Shown here in pieces: positions 52,255 to 60,344 of a DNA stretch of 64,000 bases. The translations under genes and the position numbers were made by a program. This DNA comes from Verrucomicrobiaceae bacterium. GTDB taxonomy: Bacteria > Verrucomicrobiota > Verrucomicrobiia > Verrucomicrobiales > Verrucomicrobiaceae. How positions within the stretch are numbered: position 1 is the first letter of the stretch; each line of letters opens with the position of its first letter. The DNA is taken from NCBI GenBank assembly GCA_027490195.1, contig JAIXYN010000059.1, positions 112,166-176,165 of the forward strand, read 5' to 3'. The notes under the pieces are model-generated. The model ran no database searches, was not told the origin of the DNA, and saw only the letters and a list, made by a program, of their open reading frames with translations.

Positions 52255-54420
52255 TCAACTCGCCGTGCTAGGATCTTTGATGATGCGGCGCAGCAAGGGG
52301 AAAAGGGCGTCCTCGCATTCCTTGCGCTTGAAGCGAAGTTGACGCTTCACCAGCGGATTGCCAAACATGCGGTGGCTGTCCGCAACACGCCCTTCAAGAA
52401 TATCCAGCCACGTCGCATTGGACGCATCCAGTGCAGCTGCGAGGCTTTGATCCAAAACCGGCATGCGCAGCACCAGGTCCTGCGGGCGGATGATCTCATC
52501 CAGCAAATCGGATGAAACCGGGCCGTCTTTCAGGCTGACCACCACAATGGAAGGAGCTTCGCCGAAGATGGCCGAGCGCCACTGCTTGATGGCAGGCAGC
52601 GTGGCGGCCTTCGCGGTCACAGGATGAATCGGCAGCCAGTGCAGTCCGTCATCTTCACGCAGACTCTGGATGATTTCGGGATTCAGATCGCGCCCCAGAA
52701 TGTCCTGACAGCTCGCTGGCAAGTCCGCGAGAACCAGTTTTCCATCCATGGCTGTTTCCACGATTCGACGCATGGAATCGATGTTGTCGATGGGCATGGA
52801 CTCAATCTTGTTGGGTGAAATCTTCTGGAAATCCCGATTCCCCAAAGCATCGCAGTCGAACATGGCCACGTCATCACGCGTCTCAAAGTTGGCGAGCTCA
52901 TAGATCAGGCGGGCAATGGTGCTTTTGCCGGTGCCTCCGCTGCCAGCGGTGATAAGGATCATCTTCATAGGGTATTGCGGTAGCTTATCGAGTGATTGGT
53001 TAAAAGGAAAAATGGAAGATGATTTGATACTTTCTTCCACCAGAAGAGTTTGCGCCTCAGTTTCCTGAGGGGAAGGTGACAATATCGGTGCACGCGGTGC
53101 GGCTCGGGTGGCTGGATCCGTTTGTCTAGGCTGCGGGTAGGTGACACGCCCCATCCGCTGGAAGGCATTCCCCAAGTAACAAAAGAATTGTCCCGGCAGT
53201 TCCCGATTACCAACAGTCTCCATGTTGTAGCCAGACAGACTGAATGTACCATCCTGCAGCGTCTGCCAGAGGCGGCTGAGTTGCTCTTCAACATCGCCCC
53301 GCAAATCCGAAAAGGGCTTGCCTGGCTCCACCGCTTCACGGATGACCACCGGAGACCGCCCCAAAGTCAAACACTCCGCAGCTGACTCCAAAGCAACCGT
53401 GAACTCCGCAAGACTATCCAGGCGGATGTCCAGCATCTTGGAATCATTCGCACTTTCCCGCAGTCCCGGAAGGCGCAGCAGAATATGCTCTGGATCCAGC
53501 GCCAGCCCCAGTACAGGCACGGCGGCAGCCTGCTCGCGCAAGCGATTGTGCAGCATCAACACTTCGATCTCAGTAAGCCTGTTCCGGTGGGCAAGCAGGC
53601 GGGAAAGTCGAACCGAGATCACTGGCATCCGTGATCCCTCTGTCCGCCCATAAACATGCGGGGCGGTCCTCTGAAAAGGCAGCAAGGGATGCCAGCGCTC
53701 ATTGGCAAAGAGCTGCGACATCATGTTGGAGCCGCGTAATCCGCGCGTCACAGCGGCGGTCGCCATCAACATCAAACCTTTAATCTGCCCCAGCGTCAGC
53801 AGCGTGCTTCCCGCAGCCTGCCACTCCCGCAGATGAGTCAGCAATGAAGACGGCACTTTGGCAGCCACAGACGCGCTGATGGGCTCCGTCGGATGACCCT
53901 TGATCAGCATCGCACAGACCTGCATCACTCTCGAAGCCGTTTCTGCGCGCCCAATAGGACGCGACTCAAAACGATCCACAAACAACTGCAAAAAGTCCTG
54001 CTGCCACAGCCCCACCCGGCAGTTCAAGGGATCCACAAAAGAAACCGCCTCCGGCAGGAAGGACTCCAAGGCCTCAAGCTCCGCCGCCAGCCGCCACACC
54101 AGTACACAGGCGATCCCAATCGGCAGCGGACCTACCCTGCTGCAATACTGTCGCACTGGCTCCCCAGGTGCAGTTCCAAGCATGACATTCGTCTGCGTTC
54201 CCTCATTGAGTATGTCCAGCACCCGCGGCAGCGAAGGAAAATACGCCCCCAGCATGGATGAGAGCCAAACCGTTTCCGCCCTCAGAAATGACTGCCTCAC
54301 TAGCCATGGTCCACCCTCTGGGCTGAATTCTTCATACCCAATCTGTGTGCTTTGAGTTGGTACGGGTTTCGATTTGATCGGAAGAGCAGTTTTCACGATC
54401 AAGGATCGGAGCTGGGACAT
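52255..54420 (-). CDS. Large protein with C-terminal SIMIBI-like P-loop ATPase domain (unrecognised)
   Basis: A 721-residue protein that I cannot place. Residues about 485-700 look like a ParA/MinD-type P-loop domain: MILITAGSGGTGKST with Lys499, then VAMFDCDALGN and LVLADLPASCQDILG, followed by SIVVVSLKDGPVSSD. The usual signature Lys of KGGxGK is Ser. Residues about 30-440 are two helical/beta segments, each with a degenerate kinase-like order: residues 30-160 with FLPEAVSFVDPLNCRVGL and again near 300-330 with LGLALDPEHILLRLPGL. A linker of about 50 residues, Pro/Ser/Thr-rich, separates the halves. The start codon overlaps a short upstream ORF as TAATG. No database comparison was possible. 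Confidence 0.7.
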   Translation of the reverse strand: MSQLRSLIVKTALPIKSKPVPTQSTQIGYEEFSPEGGPWLVRQSFLRAETVWLSSMLGAYFPSLPRVLDILNEGTQTNVMLGTAPGEPVRQYCSRVGPLPIGIACVLVWRLAAELEALESFLPEAVSFVDPLNCRVGLWQQDFLQLFVDRFESRPIGRAETASRVMQVCAMLIKGHPTEPISASVAAKVPSSLLTHLREWQAAGSTLLTLGQIKGLMLMATAAVTRGLRGSNMMSQLFANERWHPLLPFQRTAPHVYGRTEGSRMPVISVRLSRLLAHRNRLTEIEVLMLHNRLREQAAAVPVLGLALDPEHILLRLPGLRESANDSKMLDIRLDSLAEFTVALESAAECLTLGRSPVVIREAVEPGKPFSDLRGDVEEQLSRLWQTLQDGTFSLSGYNMETVGNRELPGQFFCYLGNAFQRMGRVTYPQPRQTDPATRAAPRAPILSPSPQETEAQTLLVEESIKSSSIFPFNQSLDKLPQYPMKMILITAGSGGTGKSTIARLIYELANFETRDDVAMFDCDALGNRDFQKISPNKIESMPIDNIDSMRRIVETAMDGKLVLADLPASCQDILGRDLNPEIIQSLREDDGLHWLPIHPVTAKAATLPAIKQWRSAIFGEAPSIVVVSLKDGPVSSDLLDEIIRPQDLVLRMPVLDQSLAAALDASNATWLDILEGRVADSHRMFGNPLVKRQLRFKRKECEDALFPLLRRIIKDPSTAS

Positions 54421-54614
54421 TACAGAAGGGCGAAGGTGGATTGAAAAACTTTAAGCAAACGTTGTTCCATAACACGAATAAGATTAAAAAGAAGACGAAA
54501 TCTCTGTAACAAATTCTTCAGCAAATCTTGAAAATAGAAATATTGCCCTGCATTCCAACGCGTCAGCGTTTCTAAATCAAAATTTCTGCTTTCTAATAAT
54601 CCAAACACTCGCAT
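54420..54614 (-). CDS. Small ORF coupled to the 721-aa P-loop gene
   Basis: 64 codons from ATG at 54614 to a TAA whose last base is the first base of the next ATG (TAATG). The protein is basic and amphipathic with long Leu-rich stretches (DLLKNLLQRFRLLFNLIRV). No signal, no known motif. GC content is lower than that of the neighbours. It may be a leader peptide, a small partner, or a chance ORF made likely by the TAATG overlap. Confidence 0.4.
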   Translation of the reverse strand: MRVFGLLESRNFDLETLTRWNAGQYFYFQDLLKNLLQRFRLLFNLIRVMEQRLLKVFQSTFALL

Positions 54615-54640
54615 GCCGATTCAAGCGAAATCAGTCCCAA

Positions 54641-55252
54641 TCACTCTCTCAGTTCCGTGATTCGGTGCATGACTTCATCCGCCAGGGTCTGATAGAGTTC
54701 CTTGCCGGATTCTGCGTAACTTTTCAAATCAGGCTGCCACAGATCGCCCACGACCAACGTGATCTTGGCAGGTCGCAAGGTCTTGGCCCCTCGAGGATAT
54801 GCCTCATGCGTGCCAAAAAGACGGACAGGCAGCACCGGGGCCTTGCTTTTGGCAATAAAAAGTCCCACTCCCGCTTCGGCGGATTGTGGCACCCCGTCGT
54901 AACTGCGGGTGCCTTCGGGAAACATGATCACTTTGTTTCCATCACGCAGCAATCGAATGATGTTCTTGAGCGAAGCAGTATCCGGTTTCTCACGATCTAC
55001 CGCAAGCACCTGCCAACTCCTCAAAATCTTAGCAGCAAGCGGATGATCAAACAGCGTTTTCCGTGCAAAGGAGTAAACCATCTCGTCAAAGGCAATTCCC
55101 ACCAGCGGAGGATCGAGAAAACTGACGTGGTTGCACGCAATGATGGCAGGACCGGAGAACGGCAGTTTTTCCGCACCGACCACGCGGTAATCAAACAAAC
55201 CATGCGCGAGTTCGCGAAAGACGCGATGACCAAACCAGTAGGAGAAGTTCAT
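54641..55252 (-). CDS. plsC: 1-acyl-sn-glycerol-3-phosphate acyltransferase family
   Basis: A 203-residue membrane-associated acyltransferase that makes phosphatidic acid from lysophosphatidic acid. The catalytic H-x4-D motif is NHVSFLD (His41, Asp46), and the lysophosphatidate binding motif is FPEGTRS. VPVRLFGTHEAYPRG and the C-terminal VGDLW segment agree with the PlsC family. It lies 13 bases downstream of cmk. The plsC-cmk pair is a common arrangement. Substrate preference is not shown; other acyl acceptors are possible. Confidence 0.9.
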   Translation of the reverse strand: MNFSYWFGHRVFRELAHGLFDYRVVGAEKLPFSGPAIIACNHVSFLDPPLVGIAFDEMVYSFARKTLFDHPLAAKILRSWQVLAVDREKPDTASLKNIIRLLRDGNKVIMFPEGTRSYDGVPQSAEAGVGLFIAKSKAPVLPVRLFGTHEAYPRGAKTLRPAKITLVVGDLWQPDLKSYAESGKELYQTLADEVMHRITELRE

Positions 55253-55265
55253 TTTCCGTTCTCGT

Positions 55266-55907
55266 TTAAGAAAGCTGCAGCACCTCGATCACCTGATCAA
55301 CCGCCTGGTCGAGAGTGATGTGGGAATTATCAATGACGATGGCACCAGCAGGAATGACAAGCGGGCTGTGTTTGCGCTGTTTGTCAATGCGATCTCGTTC
55401 GGCAATCTGATCCGAAAGCCCCTGGGCACCACGCCGGCTGGCGCGAACCTCCTCGCTGGCATCAATGTAAATTTTGTGCGGACTGTCGGGAAAAACCACC
55501 GAGCCAATGTCCCGCCCTTCCATGACCAGCGGACCATCGGCAGCCAGCGCACGCTGATAGGCAACGAGCCGGTAACGCACCTCATCCACACGGGCAATGA
55601 ATGACACCGCGCGATTAACGGGATCACTGTTGAGCTCGGCATCCTTGAGCGTCCGCCCGGAAATGCAGACCTGCGTTTTGCCCTCAACAACGGGTGATTC
55701 GATGACAATGTCTGCGGCAGCGGCACGAACGGCGTCAGTATCCTGCGGATCCACCCCAGCCTGCAGCACCGCCCAGGTCATGGCCCGGTACATGTTGCCC
55801 GTATTGACGTAAGTGCGGCCCAAACGCTGCGCGACGAGGCGTGCAATGCTGCTTTTGCCGGAAGCGGCAGGCCCATCAATCGTGATCACGGAATGTGCCA
55901 CGTTCAT
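55266..55907 (-). CDS. cmk: Cytidylate kinase
   Basis: A 213-residue P-loop kinase phosphorylating CMP and dCMP with ATP. Walker A is GPAASGKSS (residues 12-20), followed by the LGRTYVNTGNMYRAMTW substrate-binding helix, and VMEGRDIGSVVFPDS and IDASEEVRASRR, all diagnostic for Cmk. Start ATG overlaps the aroA stop as ATGA, so it is coupled. Length slightly below the usual 220-230. Gene order aroA-cmk-plsC on the same strand as tyrA indicates one operon starting at tyrA or further upstream. Confidence 0.95.
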   Translation of the reverse strand: MNVAHSVITIDGPAASGKSSIARLVAQRLGRTYVNTGNMYRAMTWAVLQAGVDPQDTDAVRAAAADIVIESPVVEGKTQVCISGRTLKDAELNSDPVNRAVSFIARVDEVRYRLVAYQRALAADGPLVMEGRDIGSVVFPDSPHKIYIDASEEVRASRRGAQGLSDQIAERDRIDKQRKHSPLVIPAGAIVIDNSHITLDQAVDQVIEVLQLS

Positions 55908-57286
55908 GATTTGGCACGATTCATTTTGTCCACCAGCGGCTGGGGAACGGTGGACATAACAGGAATCGGACGCGCACCATTGTCACCATTCAAAAAAAGA
56001 TCGAGATGACGCTCAAAGCCCGGATAGGAGGTGGAGATGCACTCCGTGCCCTCAAGCGTGGTGATGCCTTCAGCAAACATGCCCGCAATCAGAAAGGCCA
56101 TCGCGATTCGGTGGTCACCGTAACAAGGCAAGGTGGCTCCTTGCAGTTTGGCTCCACCTTCGATTTCCATGCCATCCGGATGCTCCGTGACAGTGACCCC
56201 CATGAGGCGCAGATTGGATGCGACGGCAGCGATGCGGTCTGTTTCCTTCACTCGCAGTTCGGAGGCGTCGCGGATCAACGTCTTCCCTCGGGCCAGCGCA
56301 GCGGCAACCGCCAGAATGGGCAGTTCGTCGATGACATTGGGAATTTCAGCCCCACCGATGACCGTGGCATTCAAATCGCCTCCGCGAACCGTGATGTTGC
56401 CACGGGGTTCACCTTCGGAGTGGGTTTCGGAATTGGTGACCAGTGCCCCCATGCGCAGCAGCACGGTGATGATCCCCGTGCGAGTAGGATTGAGGCCAAC
56501 ATTTTTGATAGTGATCTGTGATCCAGGCGAGGCTGCGGCGGCAACCATCCAAAACGCAGCACTGGAAATGTCCCCGGGCACCATGATGTCGTTGGCCCGT
56601 GGCTCCTGCCCTCCATAGACACTGACACAGTCGTCTTCACGCAGCCATTTGATGCCGAAGTGCGTGAACAGACGCTCCGTATGATTGCGAGTCGCTACAG
56701 GCTCCACCACCGTCGTCTTGCCAGTGGCATAAAGCCCGGCCAGCAGAATCGCGCTTTTCACCTGCGCACTGGCCACAGGCAGCTTGTAATAAATGGATTT
56801 CAAAGGAGCGCCACTGATCGTCAGAGGAGCACAGATTTTCTCCCCTTGTCCGCTGATCACCGCGCCCATCTGGCCAAGAGGATCAGCGACTCGTTTCATC
56901 GGCCGCTTCGAAAGTGAGGCATCGCCAAACAGCTCGGTTTTGAAGTCCTGCCCGGCAAGGATACCGGAGAGCAGACGGATGGTGGTGCCAGAGTTGCCGC
57001 AATCAACGGCCTTGTCCGGCGCTTTCAGTTTCATGCCGTTGCCAGTGATGGCCAGTTTGACGAGCCCCACGCCTTCCACCTCCTCCAGCGGCTCCATGGT
57101 GGCACCGAGGGACACCATGGCATGCACGGTGCAAAGACAGTCCTCGCTGGGAAGGAAGCCATCAATGATGGTGGTGCCCTTCGCGAGTCCGGCAAACATC
57201 GCGGAACGGTGGGAAATGCTTTTGTCACCGGGGACGGTGATTTCGGCGGGAATGCTTTTGAGTTTCTTCGACTTGAGGCTGGCCAT
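55904..57286 (-). CDS. aroA: 3-phosphoshikimate 1-carboxyvinyltransferase (EPSP synthase)
   Basis: A 460-residue enzyme that joins shikimate 3-phosphate and phosphoenolpyruvate in aromatic amino-acid synthesis. It shows VPGDKSISHRSAMFAG (residues 18-33), GNSGTTIRLLSGIL, and DELPILAVAAALARG, SELRVKETDRIAA, and CYGDHRIAMAF near the end, the last containing the catalytic R/H region. Both signatures are complete. A glyphosate-sensitive (class I) or insensitive form is not asserted. Stop overlaps the cmk start; it follows tyrA by 5 bases. Confidence 0.96.
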   Translation of the reverse strand: MASLKSKKLKSIPAEITVPGDKSISHRSAMFAGLAKGTTIIDGFLPSEDCLCTVHAMVSLGATMEPLEEVEGVGLVKLAITGNGMKLKAPDKAVDCGNSGTTIRLLSGILAGQDFKTELFGDASLSKRPMKRVADPLGQMGAVISGQGEKICAPLTISGAPLKSIYYKLPVASAQVKSAILLAGLYATGKTTVVEPVATRNHTERLFTHFGIKWLREDDCVSVYGGQEPRANDIMVPGDISSAAFWMVAAAASPGSQITIKNVGLNPTRTGIITVLLRMGALVTNSETHSEGEPRGNITVRGGDLNATVIGGAEIPNVIDELPILAVAAALARGKTLIRDASELRVKETDRIAAVASNLRLMGVTVTEHPDGMEIEGGAKLQGATLPCYGDHRIAMAFLIAGMFAEGITTLEGTECISTSYPGFERHLDLFLNGDNGARPIPVMSTVPQPLVDKMNRAKS

Positions 57287-57291
57287 GATCT

Positions 57292-58155
57292 TCAGACCGC
57301 CGGAAGGAGGTCGCGCAGGGCTTTGGCCTGAGCGAGAAAACGGCGGAGGGCTTCTTCGTCCATGGTCTGGAGCATTTCAAGAAGCTCTCTCAACACAGAA
57401 GAAGCATCTTGCAGGGCGGCCATGACCTCCGTGCGGTTTTGCATGAGAATCCCCGCCCACATGTCGGGGTCTCCCCCGGCAACGCGGGTGGTGTCACGAA
57501 AGCCGCCGGCTGAGCTGTCCAGCACCCGGGTATCCTGGCTGAGGGCCGCCAAAGTCGTTAATACGGCCATGCTGTGAGGCAGGTGCGAAATGCGCGCCAC
57601 ACAGTGGTCATGCTGCTGCGGCGTCATTTCCTGGATGCGGCAGCCCAGTTTGACCCAAAAAGTGCGCAATCGGCTCAGATGCTCAGGTTTTGTATGGGAG
57701 GTCGGCGTCAGAATGCAGGCTGCTTGATGAAACAGATCCCCCCTCGCGTGCGCCAGGCCGGTACGCTGGGAGCCAGCCATGGGGTGGCTGCCGAGAAAAG
57801 CCGCCTTGGTAGGCATGAAGATAGCCTCCAAGTCACTCACCACTCCACCTTTAACACTGCCGACGTCCGTAACGATCAAGTCATCCGACAATTCGCAGGA
57901 TGCCATCTGCCGCGCGATGCCCGGCATGTGCTGGATCGGCATGCACAGCACGGCGAGAGAGGCTCCCCGAATGACCTCCCGGATGTCAGTGCTGGCGATA
58001 ACCCCAGGAAGCACCTGCCTGACTTCATCCACAGCCTCATCACGTCGGGCCCAGACACGCACCTCCACGCCAGGCATGCGCTGCTGGATCGTTTTGGCCA
58101 GTGATCCGCCTAGCAGGCCGGGACTGAAGATGGCAATGGAACGTTCGACGGACAC
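57292..58155 (-). CDS. tyrA: Prephenate dehydrogenase family protein
   Basis: A 287-residue NAD(P)-dependent enzyme of tyrosine synthesis converting prephenate to 4-hydroxyphenylpyruvate. The N-terminal Rossmann motif is IAIFSPGLLGGSLA, then VTDVGSVKG and FLGSHPMAGSQRTG with the active His, and the C-terminal helical domain ISHLPHSMAVL, and FRDTTRVAGGDPDMWAGIL. All match TyrA; arogenate dehydrogenase is also possible. A 91-base gap separates it from the upstream lipoprotein. It starts the tyrA-aroA-cmk-plsC run. Confidence 0.94.
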   Translation of the reverse strand: MSVERSIAIFSPGLLGGSLAKTIQQRMPGVEVRVWARRDEAVDEVRQVLPGVIASTDIREVIRGASLAVLCMPIQHMPGIARQMASCELSDDLIVTDVGSVKGGVVSDLEAIFMPTKAAFLGSHPMAGSQRTGLAHARGDLFHQAACILTPTSHTKPEHLSRLRTFWVKLGCRIQEMTPQQHDHCVARISHLPHSMAVLTTLAALSQDTRVLDSSAGGFRDTTRVAGGDPDMWAGILMQNRTEVMAALQDASSVLRELLEMLQTMDEEALRRFLAQAKALRDLLPAV

Positions 58156-58246
58156 GAAAGGAATAGAGACGGAAAAATCCGAATGGACGCAGATTCGGCT
58201 CAGGAAAACCCAGGCAGACTCACACTAGGCTCGATCCGACAGCAAC

Positions 58247-58750
58247 TCAGGGAACACGGAAAATTTTGCCCGTGTAGGGGCAGCGTGCCTTCTGGCCGGA
58301 CTGGAAGTCACGCACATCAATGGCTTGTCCATTCGGATCAAACGGGCTTTTAACAAAACCCGGCTTGCCGGTGATGCGAGTGGCGAACGGGATCTCAGCA
58401 GGTGCCGGGGCTGGCACCACAGGCGGCGGTGTGCTGCCAGGAGGAGTCACAGACACGGGGGGCGGCGCTGTCGTAGTGCCTGACGGTGGAGGAGCAGTGA
58501 CATTGTCACCCGTCACCGGAGCATTGGGATCGGGGGGCTGAACAGCCGCTGCACTTGCATTGGGGTCAGCCAGATTGACCCCGTCAATATACTGCGTCTG
58601 CTCCTGGGCCACACCATAGCGTGGAGGGACATCCAACGAACGCCCACGTCCGCGTTGACCACGCGCCGGTGGCGGCGGATACGGGCCAAAGCATGCAGTG
58701 AAGCTAGTGGCGGTCACGATCAGCAAAAAGGCCTGCAGGAGTCGTTTCAT
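58247..58750 (-). CDS. Proline-rich lipoprotein
   Basis: A 167-residue exported protein. The signal peptide ends in a lipobox TSFTAC (Cys20), giving a predicted outer-membrane or periplasmic lipoprotein. The middle (about 60-125) is Pro/Ala/Thr-rich and low complexity. The last 40 residues are more conserved-looking (ITGKPGFVKSPFDP, GQKARCPYTGKIFRVP). I associate this C-terminal block with unnamed lipoproteins of Verrucomicrobia. Function unknown. Downstream of dnaN on the same strand. Confidence 0.8.
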   Translation of the reverse strand: MKRLLQAFLLIVTATSFTACFGPYPPPPARGQRGRGRSLDVPPRYGVAQEQTQYIDGVNLADPNASAAAVQPPDPNAPVTGDNVTAPPPSGTTTAPPPVSVTPPGSTPPPVVPAPAPAEIPFATRITGKPGFVKSPFDPNGQAIDVRDFQSGQKARCPYTGKIFRVP

Positions 58751-58778
58751 GGCGTGTTTGATTGAAGTAAAGACTGGA

Positions 58779-59876
58779 TCAGGCGTTCACACGCATGGGC
58801 ATCAGCACATACAGGAAATTCGTGCCACTGCGCAGCACCCCGGGGCTGATTTCATCAATGAGGTGCAGATGCACTTCATCCGCGCTCAAGTTGCGCAGCG
58901 GTGCCATCGCAAATTCCGGATTGAACGCGATGGTGATCGAAGCTCCCTTGTAATTGATGGCCACCGTTTCACGTGCTTCCCCGACATCCGGAGAAGTGGC
59001 CACGATTTCCACACTGCCAGGCGTGAAGATGAATTTGATCGAATTCGATTTCTCGGTGACCAGCAAGGACACACGGGAGATGGCCCGGAGAAAGGCTTCA
59101 CGCTCCAGCGGAATGCGTTCCTTCGATTCACCAGGAATGACCTGTCGGTAGTTCGGGTAGTTCCCGTCGATGAGTTTGCTGACCAGCAGGCTCTCGCCCA
59201 AGTCAAAACCAACCTGTGAACCCGTCACGCGAATGGCGACCTCACCAGAATCTCCCAGCAACCGGGAAAGTTCGTTCACAGCCTTGGTGGGCACAATGAT
59301 GTCGATCTCCTGGCTTTGGGGGAACTCCAGTTCCTGCTCCACCATGGCCAGGCGGCGGCCATCGGTGGCGACCATGGTCAGGGCGTTGTCCTTGAAGGCG
59401 AAGAGGATACCGTTAAGCACGTAGCGCGTTTCGTCCGTGGAGATCGCATAGCTGGTCTTGCGCAGGCAGTCGCGCAGCACCTGCTGCTCAATACGGAACT
59501 CACGCGCATCATCAAAACGGGGCAGCGCGGGAAACTCCTCACTGGTGAGCCCCAGCACTTTGAAATAACTGGGACCACTGCGAATCGAGGCGACGTTTTT
59601 CTCGTCGACCTTGACCTCGATTTCCTCTGAAGGTAGTTCGCGAACGATCGTGGCAAGACGACGCGCAGGGAGCGTGGTCGCACCGGGCTCATCCACTTCG
59701 GCGGGAACTGAACAGGTCACGCCCACATCAAGGTCGGTCGTCGTCAGTTCAAGCCTTCCATCCTTAGCCTTGAGCAGCACATTGGAGAGAATGGCGAGCG
59801 TGGTACGCGAACTGACCACGTGCTGGACCTGGTTGATGGCGTCCAGGAAAGATTCTTTGCTGATGGTGAACTTCAT
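58779..59876 (-). CDS. dnaN: DNA polymerase III beta sliding clamp
   Basis: A 365-residue clamp that rings DNA and tethers replicative polymerase. It has the three-domain repeat: start FTISKESFLDAINQVQHVV, LPARRLATIVRELP, LRKTSYAISTDETRYVLNGILF, and the C-terminal MAPLRNLSADEVHLHLIDEISPGVLRSG...YVLMPMRV. Close to the usual length of 366. In most bacteria it follows dnaA; here dnaA is not adjacent, and neighbours are aromatic-pathway and lipid genes. The upstream 316 bases contain no DnaA-box cluster. Confidence 0.96.
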   Translation of the reverse strand: MKFTISKESFLDAINQVQHVVSSRTTLAILSNVLLKAKDGRLELTTTDLDVGVTCSVPAEVDEPGATTLPARRLATIVRELPSEEIEVKVDEKNVASIRSGPSYFKVLGLTSEEFPALPRFDDAREFRIEQQVLRDCLRKTSYAISTDETRYVLNGILFAFKDNALTMVATDGRRLAMVEQELEFPQSQEIDIIVPTKAVNELSRLLGDSGEVAIRVTGSQVGFDLGESLLVSKLIDGNYPNYRQVIPGESKERIPLEREAFLRAISRVSLLVTEKSNSIKFIFTPGSVEIVATSPDVGEARETVAINYKGASITIAFNPEFAMAPLRNLSADEVHLHLIDEISPGVLRSGTNFLYVLMPMRVNA

Positions 59877-60192
59877 ATAAAATGCCTGCTGTGGGTCGAT
59901 TTGTTAACAAACCCCGATGAAACGGCAAGGATATTGAGCGGAAAAATCCGGGTGTCTAACTGCAATCTGAGTTCCTTCACTTTCGTGGCTTGTTTCATTT
60001 TCTGGGTGAATAGGCAAATCGAACCAGCTTTAGCACGCCAAAATTCTAGGGGCAGTACCGTCTAAAGTGGAACACAGGAGTTACGAGGTGATTGAGAAAG
60101 TCGTCAATCCTCTGTTTTGATTCCAGGTCTTCCTGCTGGCCTCAATCTTCAGATCTGCCAGATCACACCACCATAAAACACCACACGGGGTT

Positions 60193-60268
60193 TGGTGGAG
60201 CATAGCGGGTTCGAACCGCTGACCTCCTGCATGCCATGCAGGCGCTCTACCAACTGAGCTAATGCCCC
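60193..60268 (-). tRNA. tRNA-Ala(GGC)
   Basis: A 76-nt cloverleaf with CCA encoded at 60193-60195. Acceptor GGGGCAT pairs with ATGCTCC and includes G3-U70, the alanine identity pair. The anticodon loop ATGGCAT gives anticodon GGC. D loop AGCTCAGTTGGTAGAGC and T loop GGTTCGAACC are standard. Confidence 0.97.
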
Positions 60269-60274
60269 GGAATT

Positions 60275-60309
60275 AAAAAAAACCGGCTCCCCAAGATTTG
60301 GGGAGCCGG
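60275..60309 (-). terminator. Rho-independent terminator of the Sel1-repeat gene
   Basis: On the minus strand a 12-bp perfect stem (CCGGCTCCCCAA, loop of 3, its complement) precedes eight T. It lies 36 bases beyond the stop of the Sel1-repeat gene and separates it from the tRNA-Ala. Confidence 0.9.
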
Positions 60310-60344
60310 AGACTAGCAAAGAGCTCTACTTTGACAAGTGCTAT

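Noticed and set aside
59877..60192. Possible replication origin upstream of dnaN
   Set aside because: No DnaA-box-like TTATCCACA cluster and no AT-rich repeat array; only one short TTGTTAACAA palindrome. Nothing in this 316-base gap is supported.
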